Source of the DNA: JAQBQB01 sp963757185 | GTDB lineage: Bacteria; Gemmatimonadota; Gemmatimonadetes; Gemmatimonadales; Gemmatimonadaceae | Direction: 5' to 3' | Assembly (NCBI GenBank): GCA_963757185.1 | Contig: CAVWQI010000002.1 | Coordinates: 62,001 to 126,000 of the forward strand | Length of the DNA: 64,000 nt | Shown: positions 44,406-55,573 of the stretch, piece after piece | How positions within the stretch are numbered: the first letter of the stretch is position 1 | How the letters are laid out: each line of letters opens with the position of its first letter | Program-made: the position numbers and the translations under genes | The notes under the pieces: generated by a model | The model's input: only the letters and a program-made list of their open reading frames with translations | Told to the model about the DNA's origin: nothing | Databases searched by the model: none

Positions 44406-44437
44406 CTGGATCTCTCTGAACTAGGTGAGGGTCGCCG

Positions 44438-45106
44438 TCACGCGGCGCCGCGCGTCTTCTTCTCGTCCGTCCGGAACGGCATGCCGAGCTCGCGCAGCAA
44501 CGCCATCGCGTGGTCGTCGCGATTCGTGCTCGTCACGAACGTGATGTCCATGCCGTGGATCGATTCGATCGAGTCGTAGTTGATCTCGGGGAAGATCATC
44601 TGCTCCTTGAGACCGAGCGAATAATTCCCGCGGCCGTCGAACGACCGGGTCCCGAGACCTCTGAAGTCGCGGATGCGCGGAATCGCGACGCTGATGAAGC
44701 GGTCGAGAAACTCCCACATCCGCGCGCCGCGCAACGTCACCGCGGCGCCGATCTCCTGCCCCTGGCGAAGCCCGAAGTTGGAGATCGACTTCTTCGCTTT
44801 CTTCCGCACCGGCTGCTGGCCGGTGATGATCGCCAGCTCGTCGACGACCGAGTCGAGCGCCTTGGGCTGCTTGATCGCTTCGCCGACGCCGCAGTTGAGC
44901 ACGATCTTCTCGAGCCGCGGCACCTGGTGCGGATTCGCGTAGGAAAACTGCTGCGTCAGCTTCGGGCGAACGGTCGCCTGATAGAAGTCGCGGAGTCGAG
45001 GCGCGGGCACGGGCAGCTTCGCGCCGGCGTGCGGACCACGCGCGGGCGCTTCGCCCCCCTTTTTCTTTCCTTTGCCCTTAGCGGGTTTCTGTTCTTTGTT
45101 GGCCAT
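44438..45106 (-). CDS. rplE: 50S ribosomal protein L5
   Basis: A 222-residue L5 with core starting near residue 40 (LRDFYQATVRPKL), VLNCGVGEA, QQPVRKKAKKSISNFGLRQG and the end HGMDITFVTSTNRDDHAMALL. The first 36 residues are a Lys/Gly/Ala-rich leader not found in most bacteria. Confidence 0.97.
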   Translation of the reverse strand: MANKEQKPAKGKGKKKGGEAPARGPHAGAKLPVPAPRLRDFYQATVRPKLTQQFSYANPHQVPRLEKIVLNCGVGEAIKQPKALDSVVDELAIITGQQPVRKKAKKSISNFGLRQGQEIGAAVTLRGARMWEFLDRFISVAIPRIRDFRGLGTRSFDGRGNYSLGLKEQMIFPEINYDSIESIHGMDITFVTSTNRDDHAMALLRELGMPFRTDEKKTRGAA

Positions 45107-45127
45107 GGGTCTCAGTCCTGTGTCGGG

Positions 45128-45535
45128 CTACTTCAGCGCTCGCGGAATCGCTTCGCCGCTCTTCACGGCGATCCGCTCTTTCGTTCCGTCGTCGTCGATC
45201 TGCCGGCGCGTTCGCGTCGGATCGCCGTTCTTGGGATCGAGGAGCATGACGTTCGACGCGTGGATCGGCGCCGGAAAGTCGACGATCCCGCTCTGCTCTT
45301 CGGCCGTGCGCGCGCGGCGATGGCGCTTCACGATGTTGATGCCCTCGATCGTCACCCGGCCGGTCCGGTGGTTCACTCGGATGATCTTGCCTTCCTTCCC
45401 CTTGTCGTCGCCGCGCATCACGCGGACGGTGTCGCCCGTCGTCACGTGCAACTTCACGCGGGCGGCGTTGTCCTCGTGGCGCTTGCGGTTGACGGCGCGC
45501 GGCCGGTCGGTCTTGCGATGCTTGAGACGTCGCAT
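45128..45535 (-). CDS. rplX: 50S ribosomal protein L24
   Basis: A 135-residue protein with the KOW motif region VRVMRGDDKGKEGKIIRVN (about residues 36-54) and GINIVKRHRR. About 30 residues longer than usual, mainly an N-terminal basic leader. Confidence 0.95.
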   Translation of the reverse strand: MRRLKHRKTDRPRAVNRKRHEDNAARVKLHVTTGDTVRVMRGDDKGKEGKIIRVNHRTGRVTIEGINIVKRHRRARTAEEQSGIVDFPAPIHASNVMLLDPKNGDPTRTRRQIDDDGTKERIAVKSGEAIPRALK

Positions 45536-45536
45536 G

Positions 45537-45905
45537 TCAGATCACCTCGGGCGCCAGCGACACGATCTTCATGTACCGCTTCTCGCGCAGCTCGCGCGCG
45601 ACCGGACCGAAGATACGGGTCGCCCGCGGCTCCCCTTGCTCGTTGATGATGACCACGGCGTTCTCGTCGAACCGGATGTAACTCCCGTCCTTTCGCCGCG
45701 TCTCCTTCGCCGTGCGCACCACCACGGCGCGCGCGACATCGGACTTCTTCACGGTGCCGTTGGGCAGCGCGTCTTTTACGGCGACGATCACGACGTCGCC
45801 GAGGCCGGCGTAGCGCCGGCGCGTTCCGCCAAGGACGCGGATCACCAGGGCGCGCTTGGCGCCCGAGTTGTCCGCCACCTTGACTATGGATTCCTGTTGA
45901 ATCAT
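45537..45905 (-). CDS. rplN: 50S ribosomal protein L14
   Basis: A 122-residue protein of normal length starting MIQQESIVKVADNSGAK, with RTAKETRRKDGSYIRFDENA and GPVARELREKRYMKIVSLAP. Confidence 0.98.
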   Translation of the reverse strand: MIQQESIVKVADNSGAKRALVIRVLGGTRRRYAGLGDVVIVAVKDALPNGTVKKSDVARAVVVRTAKETRRKDGSYIRFDENAVVIINEQGEPRATRIFGPVARELREKRYMKIVSLAPEVI

Positions 45906-45921
45906 CGATTCGTCTCCCGGC

Positions 45922-46227
45922 TCAGCGCGCCCGCTCGACGATCTCGACGACGCGCCATCGTTTGTCCTTCGACAGCGGGCGCGTCTCCGTGATCCGGACG
46001 GTATCGCCGGTCTTGGCCGCGTTCTGTTCGTCGTGTGCTTTCACGCGCGTCGTGCGCGTGACCATCTTGCCGTACACGGGATGCGGAACGCGGCGTTGAA
46101 TCGCCACGACCACGGTCTTCTGCATCTTGTCGCTCACCACGAGCCCCGTGCGGACCTTTCGCGATCCGCGCTCGCTGGTGGATCCTTCGGCCGGCGTTGC
46201 GCCGTTGTTGGTCGTCATGTCAGGCAT
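45922..46227 (-). CDS. rpsQ: 30S ribosomal protein S17
   Basis: A 101-residue protein with VRTGLVVSDKMQKTVVVAIQ and VRITETRPLSKDKRWRVVEI. I choose ATG 46227 because GGAG sits 5 bases ahead; a second ATG at 46218 is also possible. It overlaps the end of rpmC. The first 25 residues are a polar leader. Confidence 0.95.
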   Translation of the reverse strand: MPDMTTNNGATPAEGSTSERGSRKVRTGLVVSDKMQKTVVVAIQRRVPHPVYGKMVTRTTRVKAHDEQNAAKTGDTVRITETRPLSKDKRWRVVEIVERAR

Positions 46228-46525
46228 TGGTTCTCCGCTTTCCGCCCGTTTTCGCGCTCGCCTTGGCCTTGGCCTTGCCACTCGGCTTCGCGCTCGCCTT
46301 GGCCACCGGCTTCGCGATCGCCGCCGTGCTCACGCCGGCCGCGCCCGTTTCGCGCAGCACGGTCTTGAGGCGCGCGATGTCGCGCCGGATCACGCGCAGA
46401 CGCAGCGGATCCTCGAGCGGTTCCGTCGCGCTGCGAAACTTGAGGCGGAACTGCTCCTCCTCGAGCTCGCGCACGCGAGTCACGATGTCCTCCGTTCCCA
46501 TTTCTCGAATCTCTTCAGCTCGCAT
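46220..46525 (-). CDS. rpmC: 50S ribosomal protein L29 with Lys/Ala tail
   Basis: The L29 helical hairpin (MRAEEIREMGTEDIVTRVRE to VIRRDIARLKTVLRE) takes residues 1-60. A 40-residue tail rich in Lys, Ala and Ser follows (KASAKPSGKAKAKASAKTGG). Normal L29 is 60-70 residues. Confidence 0.95.
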   Translation of the reverse strand: MRAEEIREMGTEDIVTRVRELEEEQFRLKFRSATEPLEDPLRLRVIRRDIARLKTVLRETGAAGVSTAAIAKPVAKASAKPSGKAKAKASAKTGGKRRTNA

Positions 46526-46528
46526 CGC

Positions 46529-46954
<426 letters not shown>

Positions 46955-46969
46955 TGCTCGCTCGTCTCC

Positions 46970-47629
46970 TTACATGCCGGAGGAGTAGGTAGTGCCGCGG
47001 CGATCCTCGACCTTCTCACCCTTGAAGATCCAGACCTTCACGCCGATGGCGCCGAAAGTGGTCTTCGCGGTCGACGTCGCGTAGTCGATGTCCGCCCTGA
47101 GCGTGTGCAGGGGAACTCTGCCCTCGTGGTAGCCTTCGACGCGCGCGATCTCCGCGCCGCCGAGCCGGCCGCCCGCCTTCACCTTGATGCCCTGCGCGCC
47201 CATCCGCATCGCGCTCTGCACCGCGCGCTTCATGGCGCGGCGGAACGAGATGCGCTGCGCCAGCTGGCTCGCGATGTTGTCCGCCACCAGCTGCGCGTCG
47301 AGCTCGGGGCGCTTGATCTCTTCGACGTTGATGCCGACTTCCTTGCCCGTCAGGTGCGCCAGCTCATCGCGCAGCTTGTCCACCTCGGCGCCCTTCTTTC
47401 CGATGACGACGCCAGGGCGCCCGGTGTGCAGCGTGACGACGACCTTTCCCGGCTTCCGGTCGATCACGATGTCCGCGATCGCCGCGTGCCCGAGACGCGC
47501 CTTGAGATACTTGCGCAGCAGTTCGTCCTCGCGCAGCAGCGCGGGCAGCTCGCGCCCGGCGTAGTAGCGAGACTTCCAATCCTTCGAGATGCCGAGTCGG
47601 AATCCGATCGGATGCGTCTTCTGTCCCAT
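46970..47629 (-). CDS. rpsC: 30S ribosomal protein S3
   Basis: A 219-residue protein starting MGQKTHPIGFRLGI, with the KH domain (VVIGKKGAEVDKLRDEL) and the C-terminal GGAEIARVEGYHEGRVPLHT. Its first codon overlaps the rplV stop by one base. Confidence 0.98.
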   Translation of the reverse strand: MGQKTHPIGFRLGISKDWKSRYYAGRELPALLREDELLRKYLKARLGHAAIADIVIDRKPGKVVVTLHTGRPGVVIGKKGAEVDKLRDELAHLTGKEVGINVEEIKRPELDAQLVADNIASQLAQRISFRRAMKRAVQSAMRMGAQGIKVKAGGRLGGAEIARVEGYHEGRVPLHTLRADIDYATSTAKTTFGAIGVKVWIFKGEKVEDRRGTTYSSGM

Positions 47630-47991
47630 TACCGGCTCCCCCGCTCGGCGATCACGATTTCCACGTGACTCGTGCGTTTTTGGATTGGAGTAGCGCGTCC
47701 CATCGCGGCCGGCGTGAACCGCTTGAGCTTCTGGCCTTCGTTCACGACCGCGCGCTTGATGTAGAGGTCGTCCACGTCGACCGAGGTGTTGCCTTCACGC
47801 GCCGCGTGCTCGGCGTTGGCGACGGCCGAGCGCAGCGTCTTCTCGATCTGTTTCGCGGCGTGCTTCTTCGAAAACTGCAGATAGGCGAGTGCGTCGTTGA
47901 CGCTCTTGCCCCTGATCTCGTCGATGACGAGTCGCATCTTGTAAGGCGACTGACGCGCGGAGCGCTGCGTCGCGCGGGCTTCGGCGGCCAT
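47629..47991 (-). CDS. rplV: 50S ribosomal protein L22
   Basis: A 120-residue protein with SARQSPYKMRLVIDEIRGK, VANAEHAAREGNTSVDVDDL and MGRATPIQKRTSHVEIVIAE. Normal length and order. Confidence 0.97.
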   Translation of the reverse strand: MAAEARATQRSARQSPYKMRLVIDEIRGKSVNDALAYLQFSKKHAAKQIEKTLRSAVANAEHAAREGNTSVDVDDLYIKRAVVNEGQKLKRFTPAAMGRATPIQKRTSHVEIVIAERGSR

Positions 47992-47994
47992 GGC

Positions 47995-48357
47995 TTATCT
48001 CCCCCCGCGCTGGCCGGAACCGGACGACGCCGGTGCGGCGGCGGCCGGTGCCGCGGCGGTGCCCGCCGCCGGTGTCGGCGCCTTCTTGTCCACCGCCTTC
48101 TGTCCCGTGTGTCCGCGGAACAGACGCGTCGGCGCGAACTCCCCGAGCTTGTGGCCGACCATGTTCTCGGTCACGTACACCGGGATGAACTTGTTTCCGT
48201 TGTGCACGGCGAACGTGTGGCCCACGAACTCCGGCAGCACGGTGCTCGCCCGCGACCAAGTCTTGATCACGCGCTTTTGGTTGCTGGCGGTCATGGCCTC
48301 GACCTTCTTGGCCAGCGCCTCTTGAACGAATGGACCCTTCTTTACGCTTCGTCCCAT
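47995..48357 (-). CDS. rpsS: 30S ribosomal protein S19
   Basis: A 120-residue protein starting MGRSVKKGPFVQEAL, with VGHTFAVHNGNKFIPVYVTE and MVGHKLGEFAPTRLFRGH. About 30 residues longer than usual because of an Ala/Pro-rich tail ending in GSGQRGGR. Confidence 0.97.
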   Translation of the reverse strand: MGRSVKKGPFVQEALAKKVEAMTASNQKRVIKTWSRASTVLPEFVGHTFAVHNGNKFIPVYVTENMVGHKLGEFAPTRLFRGHTGQKAVDKKAPTPAAGTAAAPAAAAPASSGSGQRGGR

Positions 48358-48369
48358 AGGATCGATACC

Positions 48370-49200
48370 TTATTGAGTCGCTTTGCCGCGCTTGCGGCCG
48401 CGGACGATGAGGCGCTGCGACGACTTCTTCTTGTTGCGCGTCTTGACGCCTTCCTTCTTGCCCCACGGACTCACGACGTTGCGGCCGCCGCGCGTGCGGC
48501 CACCGTGCGGATGGTCCACCGGATTCATGACTTCGCCGCGGACCTTCGGGCGACGGCCAAGCCATCGCGTCTTACCGGCCTTGCCCCACGACACGAGCTC
48601 GTGCTCCTCGTTGCCGACGACGCCGATCGTCGCCAGACAACGCGCGTGAATGAGCCGCATCTCGGTCGACGGCATGCGCAGCGTGACGTACTCGCCTTCC
48701 TTGGCGACGACCTGCGCCGACATCCCCGCGGACCGGCAGAGCTGACCGCCCTTGCCAATCTTCAATTCGATGTTGTGAACGGACGTGCCGAGCGGCATCT
48801 CCGAGAGCGGCAACGTGTTGCCGGTGCGGATGTCCGAGCCGGGGCCGGACATGATCGTGTCGCCGACGGCGAGCCCTTTCGGGTGCAGGATGTAGCGCTT
48901 CTCGCCGTCGCTGTACGTCACGAGGGCGATGCGCGCCGAGCGGTTCGGGTCGTACTCGATCGTCGAGATCGTCCCCGGCACGCCGTGCTTGTTCCGCTTG
49001 AAATCGATGACGCGGTACTGGCGCTTGTGCCCGCCGCCACGGCGGCGCATCGAGATGTGGCCGTGGTTGTCGCGCCCGCCGCTTTTCTTCAGCGGCTCGA
49101 GGAGCGACTTCTCCGGCTCGACCGCGCTCAGCTCGGAGAAATCCGACACCGAGCGGAATCGCGTACCCTTCGTGACCGGCTTGAATTGACGAATTGGCAT
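48370..49200 (-). CDS. rplB: 50S ribosomal protein L2
   Basis: A 276-residue protein near the peptidyl transferase centre. Conserved marks are GRDNHGHISMRRRGGGHKR, YVTLRMPSTEMRLIH and MNPVDHPHGGRTRGGRN. Normal length. Confidence 0.98.
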   Translation of the reverse strand: MPIRQFKPVTKGTRFRSVSDFSELSAVEPEKSLLEPLKKSGGRDNHGHISMRRRGGGHKRQYRVIDFKRNKHGVPGTISTIEYDPNRSARIALVTYSDGEKRYILHPKGLAVGDTIMSGPGSDIRTGNTLPLSEMPLGTSVHNIELKIGKGGQLCRSAGMSAQVVAKEGEYVTLRMPSTEMRLIHARCLATIGVVGNEEHELVSWGKAGKTRWLGRRPKVRGEVMNPVDHPHGGRTRGGRNVVSPWGKKEGVKTRNKKKSSQRLIVRGRKRGKATQ

Positions 49201-49219
49201 TGGTTCGTGTGCTCGCTGC

Positions 49220-49516
49220 TCAGGCTTCGAAGAACGGCTCGATCTTGTCGCCCTCGCGGAGCGTCACGATCGCCTTCTTCCAGTTGGGCCGGCGTCCCAC
49301 GGTACGGGTCGCGCCGGCGCGCTTGTCCTTGCCGCGCACGTTCATCGTCCAGATGTTCGTGACCTTCACGCCGAACAGCTGCTCGATGGCCGCGCGGATC
49401 TGCGTCTTGGTCGCCTCGCGGTGCACTTCGAACGCGTACTCGCCGCGATTCTGATAGGCGGCCGACGTCTTCTCGGTGATCAGCGGCCGCACGATGGTGC
49501 GATGGACGGTAGGCAT
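49220..49516 (-). CDS. rplW: 50S ribosomal protein L23
   Basis: A 98-residue exit-tunnel protein with IVRPLITEKTSAAYQNRG, YAFEVHREATKTQIRAAIEQ and TVGRRPNWKKAIVTLREGDK. Confidence 0.97.
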   Translation of the reverse strand: MPTVHRTIVRPLITEKTSAAYQNRGEYAFEVHREATKTQIRAAIEQLFGVKVTNIWTMNVRGKDKRAGATRTVGRRPNWKKAIVTLREGDKIEPFFEA

Positions 49517-49519
49517 CGG

Positions 49520-50362
49520 TTACTTCCCCTTCTTCTTTGAGGTGCGCGACTTCGACCGCGCGCCCGCCGACTTCTTCGCGGCCTTGGCCGGCGACTTCTT
49601 CGCGGCGGCCTTGGCCTTCGGCGCGCTCGCGGCCTTCACCGCCTTCTTCGCCGGCGACTTCGACTTCGTCGCGCGCGACGGCGCGGAATGCTTGGCGCCT
49701 GCCTCGTCGCGCTCGGCCAACGGCGTGAGCGGGAAGCCGATCGCGTCCGACTCGATCAACACGACGTCGGACCAGAGCACGTGATACGTCGAGACCTCGG
49801 CGTAGGGCATCACGTGCACCATCGGGAGGTTGCGTCCGCTGAGGAACACGTTCGGCTTCGATCCGTCGGTGAGGATGAGCACCTTCTGATCGCCGACGCC
49901 GAGCTTGTCGACGAGCGCCTGGAGGCGCGACGTCTTCGGCGAGTCGTACTCGAAGCGGTCGATGACGAAGATCGCGTTCTCACGCGCACGCGCGTTGAGG
50001 GCGCTCTTGCGGGCGAGCGCGCGCACCTGGCGCGGCACGTACTGGGCGTAGCTGCGCGGGATCGGCCCGAAGACCGTGCCGCCGCCCACCCAGTGTGGAG
50101 CGCGCGTCGAACCCTGGCGCGCGCGGCCCGTGCCCTTCTGCTTCCAGGGCTTCTGGTTTCCGCCGATGACGAACTTGCGGATCTTCGTCGCCGCGTTGCC
50201 CTGGCGCTGGTTGGCGAGGAACGCCTTCACCGCCTGATGCATCACGGGCATGTTCACGGTGCCGTCGAACAGCTCGCCGGGCAGCGCGATCGAATCGCGC
50301 GCCGTCCCGCGGGCGCTGTACGCGTTGGCTCGGAACGAGGTCTCGGTCGTGGTATCAGCCAT
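49520..50362 (-). CDS. rplD: 50S ribosomal protein L4 with histone-H1-like tail
   Basis: L4 core in residues 1-210: NQRQGNAATKIRKFVIGGNQ, KQKGTGRARQGSTRAPHWVG, FGPIPRSYAQYVPRQVRALA. The last 70 residues are Lys/Ala/Ser-rich (KSPAKKAVKAASAPKAKAAA and on), like a histone H1 tail. Normal L4 ends near 205. Confidence 0.96.
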   Translation of the reverse strand: MADTTTETSFRANAYSARGTARDSIALPGELFDGTVNMPVMHQAVKAFLANQRQGNAATKIRKFVIGGNQKPWKQKGTGRARQGSTRAPHWVGGGTVFGPIPRSYAQYVPRQVRALARKSALNARARENAIFVIDRFEYDSPKTSRLQALVDKLGVGDQKVLILTDGSKPNVFLSGRNLPMVHVMPYAEVSTYHVLWSDVVLIESDAIGFPLTPLAERDEAGAKHSAPSRATKSKSPAKKAVKAASAPKAKAAAKKSPAKAAKKSAGARSKSRTSKKKGK

Positions 50363-50379
50363 GAGAGTTCTCTAGAGCC

Positions 50380-51063
50380 CTAGCTCAGCTTGCGCACGAC
50401 CACGACACCGCCGGGCTTTCCGGCGACGGACCCGCGGACGTAGATCAGGTTGCGCTCGGCGTCGATCTTCTCGACGCGAAGGTGTGTTTGCGTATGGCGC
50501 GCGTCGCCGTAGTGGCCCGGCATCTTCTTCCCTTTGATGACGCGCGACGGATCCGTGCCGGGGCCGATCGAGCCCGGGCGACGGTGCTTCGTGTTGCCGT
50601 GCGTATTCGGCCCGCCGCCGATTCCGTGGCGCTTCACGACGCCCTGAAAGCCGTGTCCCACGGACGTGCCGGTGACTTTGACCGTGTCGCCGACGGCGAA
50701 GACGTCGACCTTCACGACGTCGCCGACGTTGTACGACGGGATCTGCGCCTTCGCGTTGCCCGGCTCGTCGAGCCGGACCGAGCGCAGCACGCGTGGCGGC
50801 GCCTCGAGGCCCGCCTTCTTGGCGTGGCCGACGGCGGCGAGCGTCGCGCGATGTCCCTTCGGCGCGCCCTCGCCCCGCTTCGACGCCCGACGGAGACGCG
50901 ACGTGCCGAGGCCGAGCTGCACCGAGGTGTAGCCGGACTTCGCCGGGTCGGTGACCGCGACGACCGGATTCGGCGGCGCTTCGATCACCGTCACCGGGAT
51001 CTGCTGCCCCGCCTCGTTGAAGATCTGGGTCATGCCCAGCTTTTTGCCTACGATACCGATCAT
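50380..51063 (-). CDS. rplC: 50S ribosomal protein L3
   Basis: A 227-residue protein starting MIGIVGKKLGMTQIFNEAG, with GVVKRHGIGGGPNTHGNTKH and RRPGSIGPGTDPSRVIKGKK. Normal length. A palindromic spacer separates it from rpsJ. Confidence 0.98.
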   Translation of the reverse strand: MIGIVGKKLGMTQIFNEAGQQIPVTVIEAPPNPVVAVTDPAKSGYTSVQLGLGTSRLRRASKRGEGAPKGHRATLAAVGHAKKAGLEAPPRVLRSVRLDEPGNAKAQIPSYNVGDVVKVDVFAVGDTVKVTGTSVGHGFQGVVKRHGIGGGPNTHGNTKHRRPGSIGPGTDPSRVIKGKKMPGHYGDARHTQTHLRVEKIDAERNLIYVRGSVAGKPGGVVVVRKLS

Positions 51064-51121
51064 ATCTCGTTCGTTCCTCGTTTAGTCGCTGCGGGCCCTG
51101 GGCCTAAAGCAGTTGGACTGT

Positions 51122-51217
51122 GGGATTGGCCGCTGTAGTCGTCAGGCGTCTGTCGGCAGTCTCCTGTCGACTGTTGCTGCCGACTGTCGCTAGAGTGTCC
51201 GCCAGTCAACCAATCCC
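51122..51217. repeat. Word-repeat element: GTC-type heptamer array within an inverted frame, between rpsJ and rplC
   Basis: Heptamers GTCGTCA, GGCGTCT, GTCGGCA, GTCTCCT, GTCGACT run through 51138-51172; further GACTGTC-type words follow in looser register. The outer ends are a perfect inverted pair GGGATTGG (51122-51129) and CCAATCCC (51210-51217). Confidence 0.75.
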
Positions 51218-51238
51218 GTTTAGTGTGCGACCGCCCTT

Positions 51239-51547
51239 CTACTCCACCTTGATCTCGACGTCCACTCCGGCAGGCAGATCCAGCTTCGTCAACGCGTCCA
51301 CCGTCTGGGCGCGCGAATCGAGGATGTCGATCACGCGCTTGTGCGTCTTGAGCTCGAACTGCTCGCGGGACTTCTTGTCGACGTGCGGCGAACGAAGGAC
51401 CGTCCACCGCTGCGTCTTGGTCGGGAGCGGGATCGGGCCCGAGACCTGCGCGCCCGTCTTCTCCGCCGTCCGCACGATGTCCGCCGACGCCTGATCGATC
51501 ACCGCGTGATCGAATGCCTTGAGACGGATGCGAATTCTGCCAGCCAT
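51239..51547 (-). CDS. rpsJ: 30S ribosomal protein S10
   Basis: A 102-residue protein starting MAGRIRIRLKAFDHAVIDQA, with GPIPLPTKTQRWTVLRSPHV. S10 also serves as NusE in antitermination. The ATG at 51547 fits the family; 14 extra codons upstream do not. Confidence 0.98.
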   Translation of the reverse strand: MAGRIRIRLKAFDHAVIDQASADIVRTAEKTGAQVSGPIPLPTKTQRWTVLRSPHVDKKSREQFELKTHKRVIDILDSRAQTVDALTKLDLPAGVDVEIKVE

Positions 51548-51593
51548 GTTGGTTCCCGAATTAGATAGCGTAAACCGTCGATTGCTCAACAGC

Positions 51594-51660
51594 GTGACGG
51601 CTCAACGGCTGGACAGCCTACGGTCAGGCTGTCGAGCCGTCAGGCTGTCATGCCGTCACG
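51594..51660. repeat. Word-repeat element: facing octamer arrays between tuf and rpsJ
   Basis: Octamers GTGACGGC, TCAACGGC, TGGACAGC, CTACGGTC (51594-51625) are followed by the inverse type AGGCTGTC, GAGCCGTC, AGGCTGTC, ATGCCGTC (51626-51657). The tuf stop codon (51656-51658) lies in the last word. Confidence 0.88.
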
Positions 51661-52858
51661 CCAAGATTTTCGTTACCACGCCCGCGCCGACCGTGCGTCC
51701 GCCTTCACGGATCGCGAACCGCACCTGCTCTTCCATCGCGATCGGCGTGATCAGCTCGATCATCATCTGGATGTTGTCGCCCGGCATGACCATCTCCGTG
51801 CCGGCCGGCAACTCGATCGAGCCCGTGACGTCCGTCGTGCGGAAGTAGAACTGCGGACGGTAGCCCTTGAAGAACGGCGTGTGGCGGCCGCCCTCGTCCT
51901 TGGTCAGCACGTAGACCTCGGCCTCGAACTTCGTGTGCGGCGTGATCGAGCCGGGCTTGGCGAGCACCATGCCGCGCTCGATCTCGTTCTTGTCGACGCC
52001 GCGCAGCAGCAGACCGACGTTGTCGCCCGCCTGGCCGTCGTCGAGCAGCTTGCGGAACATCTCGACGCCGGTGACGATCGACTTCTTCGTCGAGCCGAAG
52101 CCGACGAGCGCGATTTCCTCGCCGACCTTGATCTTGCCGCGATCGATACGCCCCGTCGCCACCGTGCCGCGGCCCGTGATCGAGAAGACGTCCTCGACCG
52201 GGAGCAGGAACGGCTTGTCGACTTCGCGCACCGGCTGCGGAATGTACGTGTCGAGGGCGTTGTAGAGCTCCTCGATCTTGCCGACCCAGTTCGCGTCGCC
52301 GCTGATCGCGCCGCTGGCCGAGCCTCGGATGACCGGGGCTTCATCGCCGGCGTAGTCGTACTTGCTCAGCAGCTCGCGCACCTCGAGCTCGACGAGGTCG
52401 AGCAACTCGGCGTCGTCGACGAGGTCGCACTTGTTGAGGAAGACGACGATCTGCGGAACGTTGACCTGGCGGGCGAGCAGGATGTGCTCGCGCGTCTGGG
52501 GCATCGGGCCGTCGACCGCGCTCACCACGAGGATGGCGCCGTCCATCTGCGCCGCCCCCGTGATCATGTTCTTCACGTAGTCGGCGTGGCCCGGGCAGTC
52601 GACGTGCGCGTAGTGGCGCTTCGGCGTCTCGTACTCCACGTGCGACGTCGCGATGGTCAAAATCTTCGTCGCATCACGGCGGCCCTGCGACTCCGACGCT
52701 TTCGCGACCTGGTCGTAGGAGATGTACTTCGTGCCGTAGCCCTTGTCGGCCGACACCTTCGTGAGCGCCGCTGTCAACGTGGTTTTGCCGTGGTCGACGT
52801 GGCCGATCGTGCCGACGTTCACATGCGGCTTGTTCCGCTCGAACTTTGCCTTTGCCAT
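51656..52858 (-). CDS. tuf: Translation elongation factor Tu
   Basis: Delivers aminoacyl-tRNA to the ribosome. A 400-residue GTPase with GHVDHGKT at 19-26, DCPGHADYVKNM, NKCDLVDD and a normal end (VGAGVVTKILA). The stop codon sits inside an octamer repeat. Only one tuf copy is in the window. Confidence 0.98.
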   Translation of the reverse strand: MAKAKFERNKPHVNVGTIGHVDHGKTTLTAALTKVSADKGYGTKYISYDQVAKASESQGRRDATKILTIATSHVEYETPKRHYAHVDCPGHADYVKNMITGAAQMDGAILVVSAVDGPMPQTREHILLARQVNVPQIVVFLNKCDLVDDAELLDLVELEVRELLSKYDYAGDEAPVIRGSASGAISGDANWVGKIEELYNALDTYIPQPVREVDKPFLLPVEDVFSITGRGTVATGRIDRGKIKVGEEIALVGFGSTKKSIVTGVEMFRKLLDDGQAGDNVGLLLRGVDKNEIERGMVLAKPGSITPHTKFEAEVYVLTKDEGGRHTPFFKGYRPQFYFRTTDVTGSIELPAGTEMVMPGDNIQMMIELITPIAMEEQVRFAIREGGRTVGAGVVTKILA

Positions 52859-52933
52859 TGTACGAGTCCTGGTTGGTTTGAATCCGAAGTCCGAATGCGA
52901 GCACGGGTTCAGTCGTCCCCGCTTCCGTCGTCC

Positions 52934-52954
52934 CGCGTGCCTGCCCCCTGCCCC

Positions 52955-52960
<6 letters not shown>
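52934..52960. repeat. Short heptamer array TGCCCCC at the fusA stop
   Basis: TGCCCCC occurs twice and then TAGCCC, in register (52942-52961 region), and the fusA stop codon (52955-52957) is inside it. An inverted partner is not evident. Confidence 0.6.
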
Positions 52961-55051
<2,091 letters not shown>

Positions 55052-55454
55052 ATGAAGTCAGTTCAGCGAATCGAAGTCGGTTGAGTCGTCGTGCGATGAC
55101 CACCAGCAAAAACGCGGGTGGACCGGACCCCTCGAGAGGGCGGTATCCATCCGCAGTCGCCGGGTGCACTCGCCGCTGCTGCGCGAGTGGGGACCCAAGG
55201 CGCGCCCGTCCCGAACCAGCTGTCGCGTCACCGCGCTGTTACCGCGCGGCCGGCGACTCGGGATGAACGTCAGATTGTCCTGCGTTTCTTTTCGGGAGCC
55301 GCAGCGCTCACTCGAGCGCGTCAGCCGGAGCAGACCCCTGCGTCATGCAGGCCCATAAGAGTCGGCGCGCAGTACGCCGATGGATCGCTCACGGTTGGCC
55401 TCGTAGTGAGGCGCCAAGACCCGGAGCCCTTTGAAGTTATTGGGGTTTCGGCGG
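55052..55454. other. Gene-free region upstream of fusA
   Basis: About 400 bases with no recognised gene or tRNA; with the adjoining repeat it forms a 522-base gap. It should hold the fusA promoter (minus). A 64-codon minus-strand frame (55321-55515) exists but has no known relatives I can name and no ribosome binding site. A patch around 55415-55447 is less GC-rich than its surroundings. Confidence 0.5.
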
Positions 55455-55571
55455 GTGTCAACCGGTGGACAGTGGTCGTGGACGGGTGGATCGCGCCGCC
55501 CGCCCCCTTCACCATTCGCGGTTAGGCACTCCGGTCTACCGATCCACCTATCCACCGGCCTACCGTTCCCG
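55455..55571. repeat. Word-repeat element: GTGGAC words facing YACC octamers
   Basis: Left arm GGTGGAC, AGTGGTC, GTGGACG, GGTGGATCG (55464-55493); right arm GGTCTACC, GATCCACC, TATCCACC, GGCCTACC (55533-55564), the inverse type of word. The right arm ends next to the GTG start of the S51 peptidase gene and may interfere with its ribosome binding site. Confidence 0.78.
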
Positions 55572-55573
55572 AC

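Noticed and set aside
55321..55515. A 64-codon minus-strand frame upstream of fusA
   Set aside because: The peptide looks compositionally ordinary but lacks a ribosome binding site, overlaps the repeat element at 55.46-55.5 kb and has no family I recognise.
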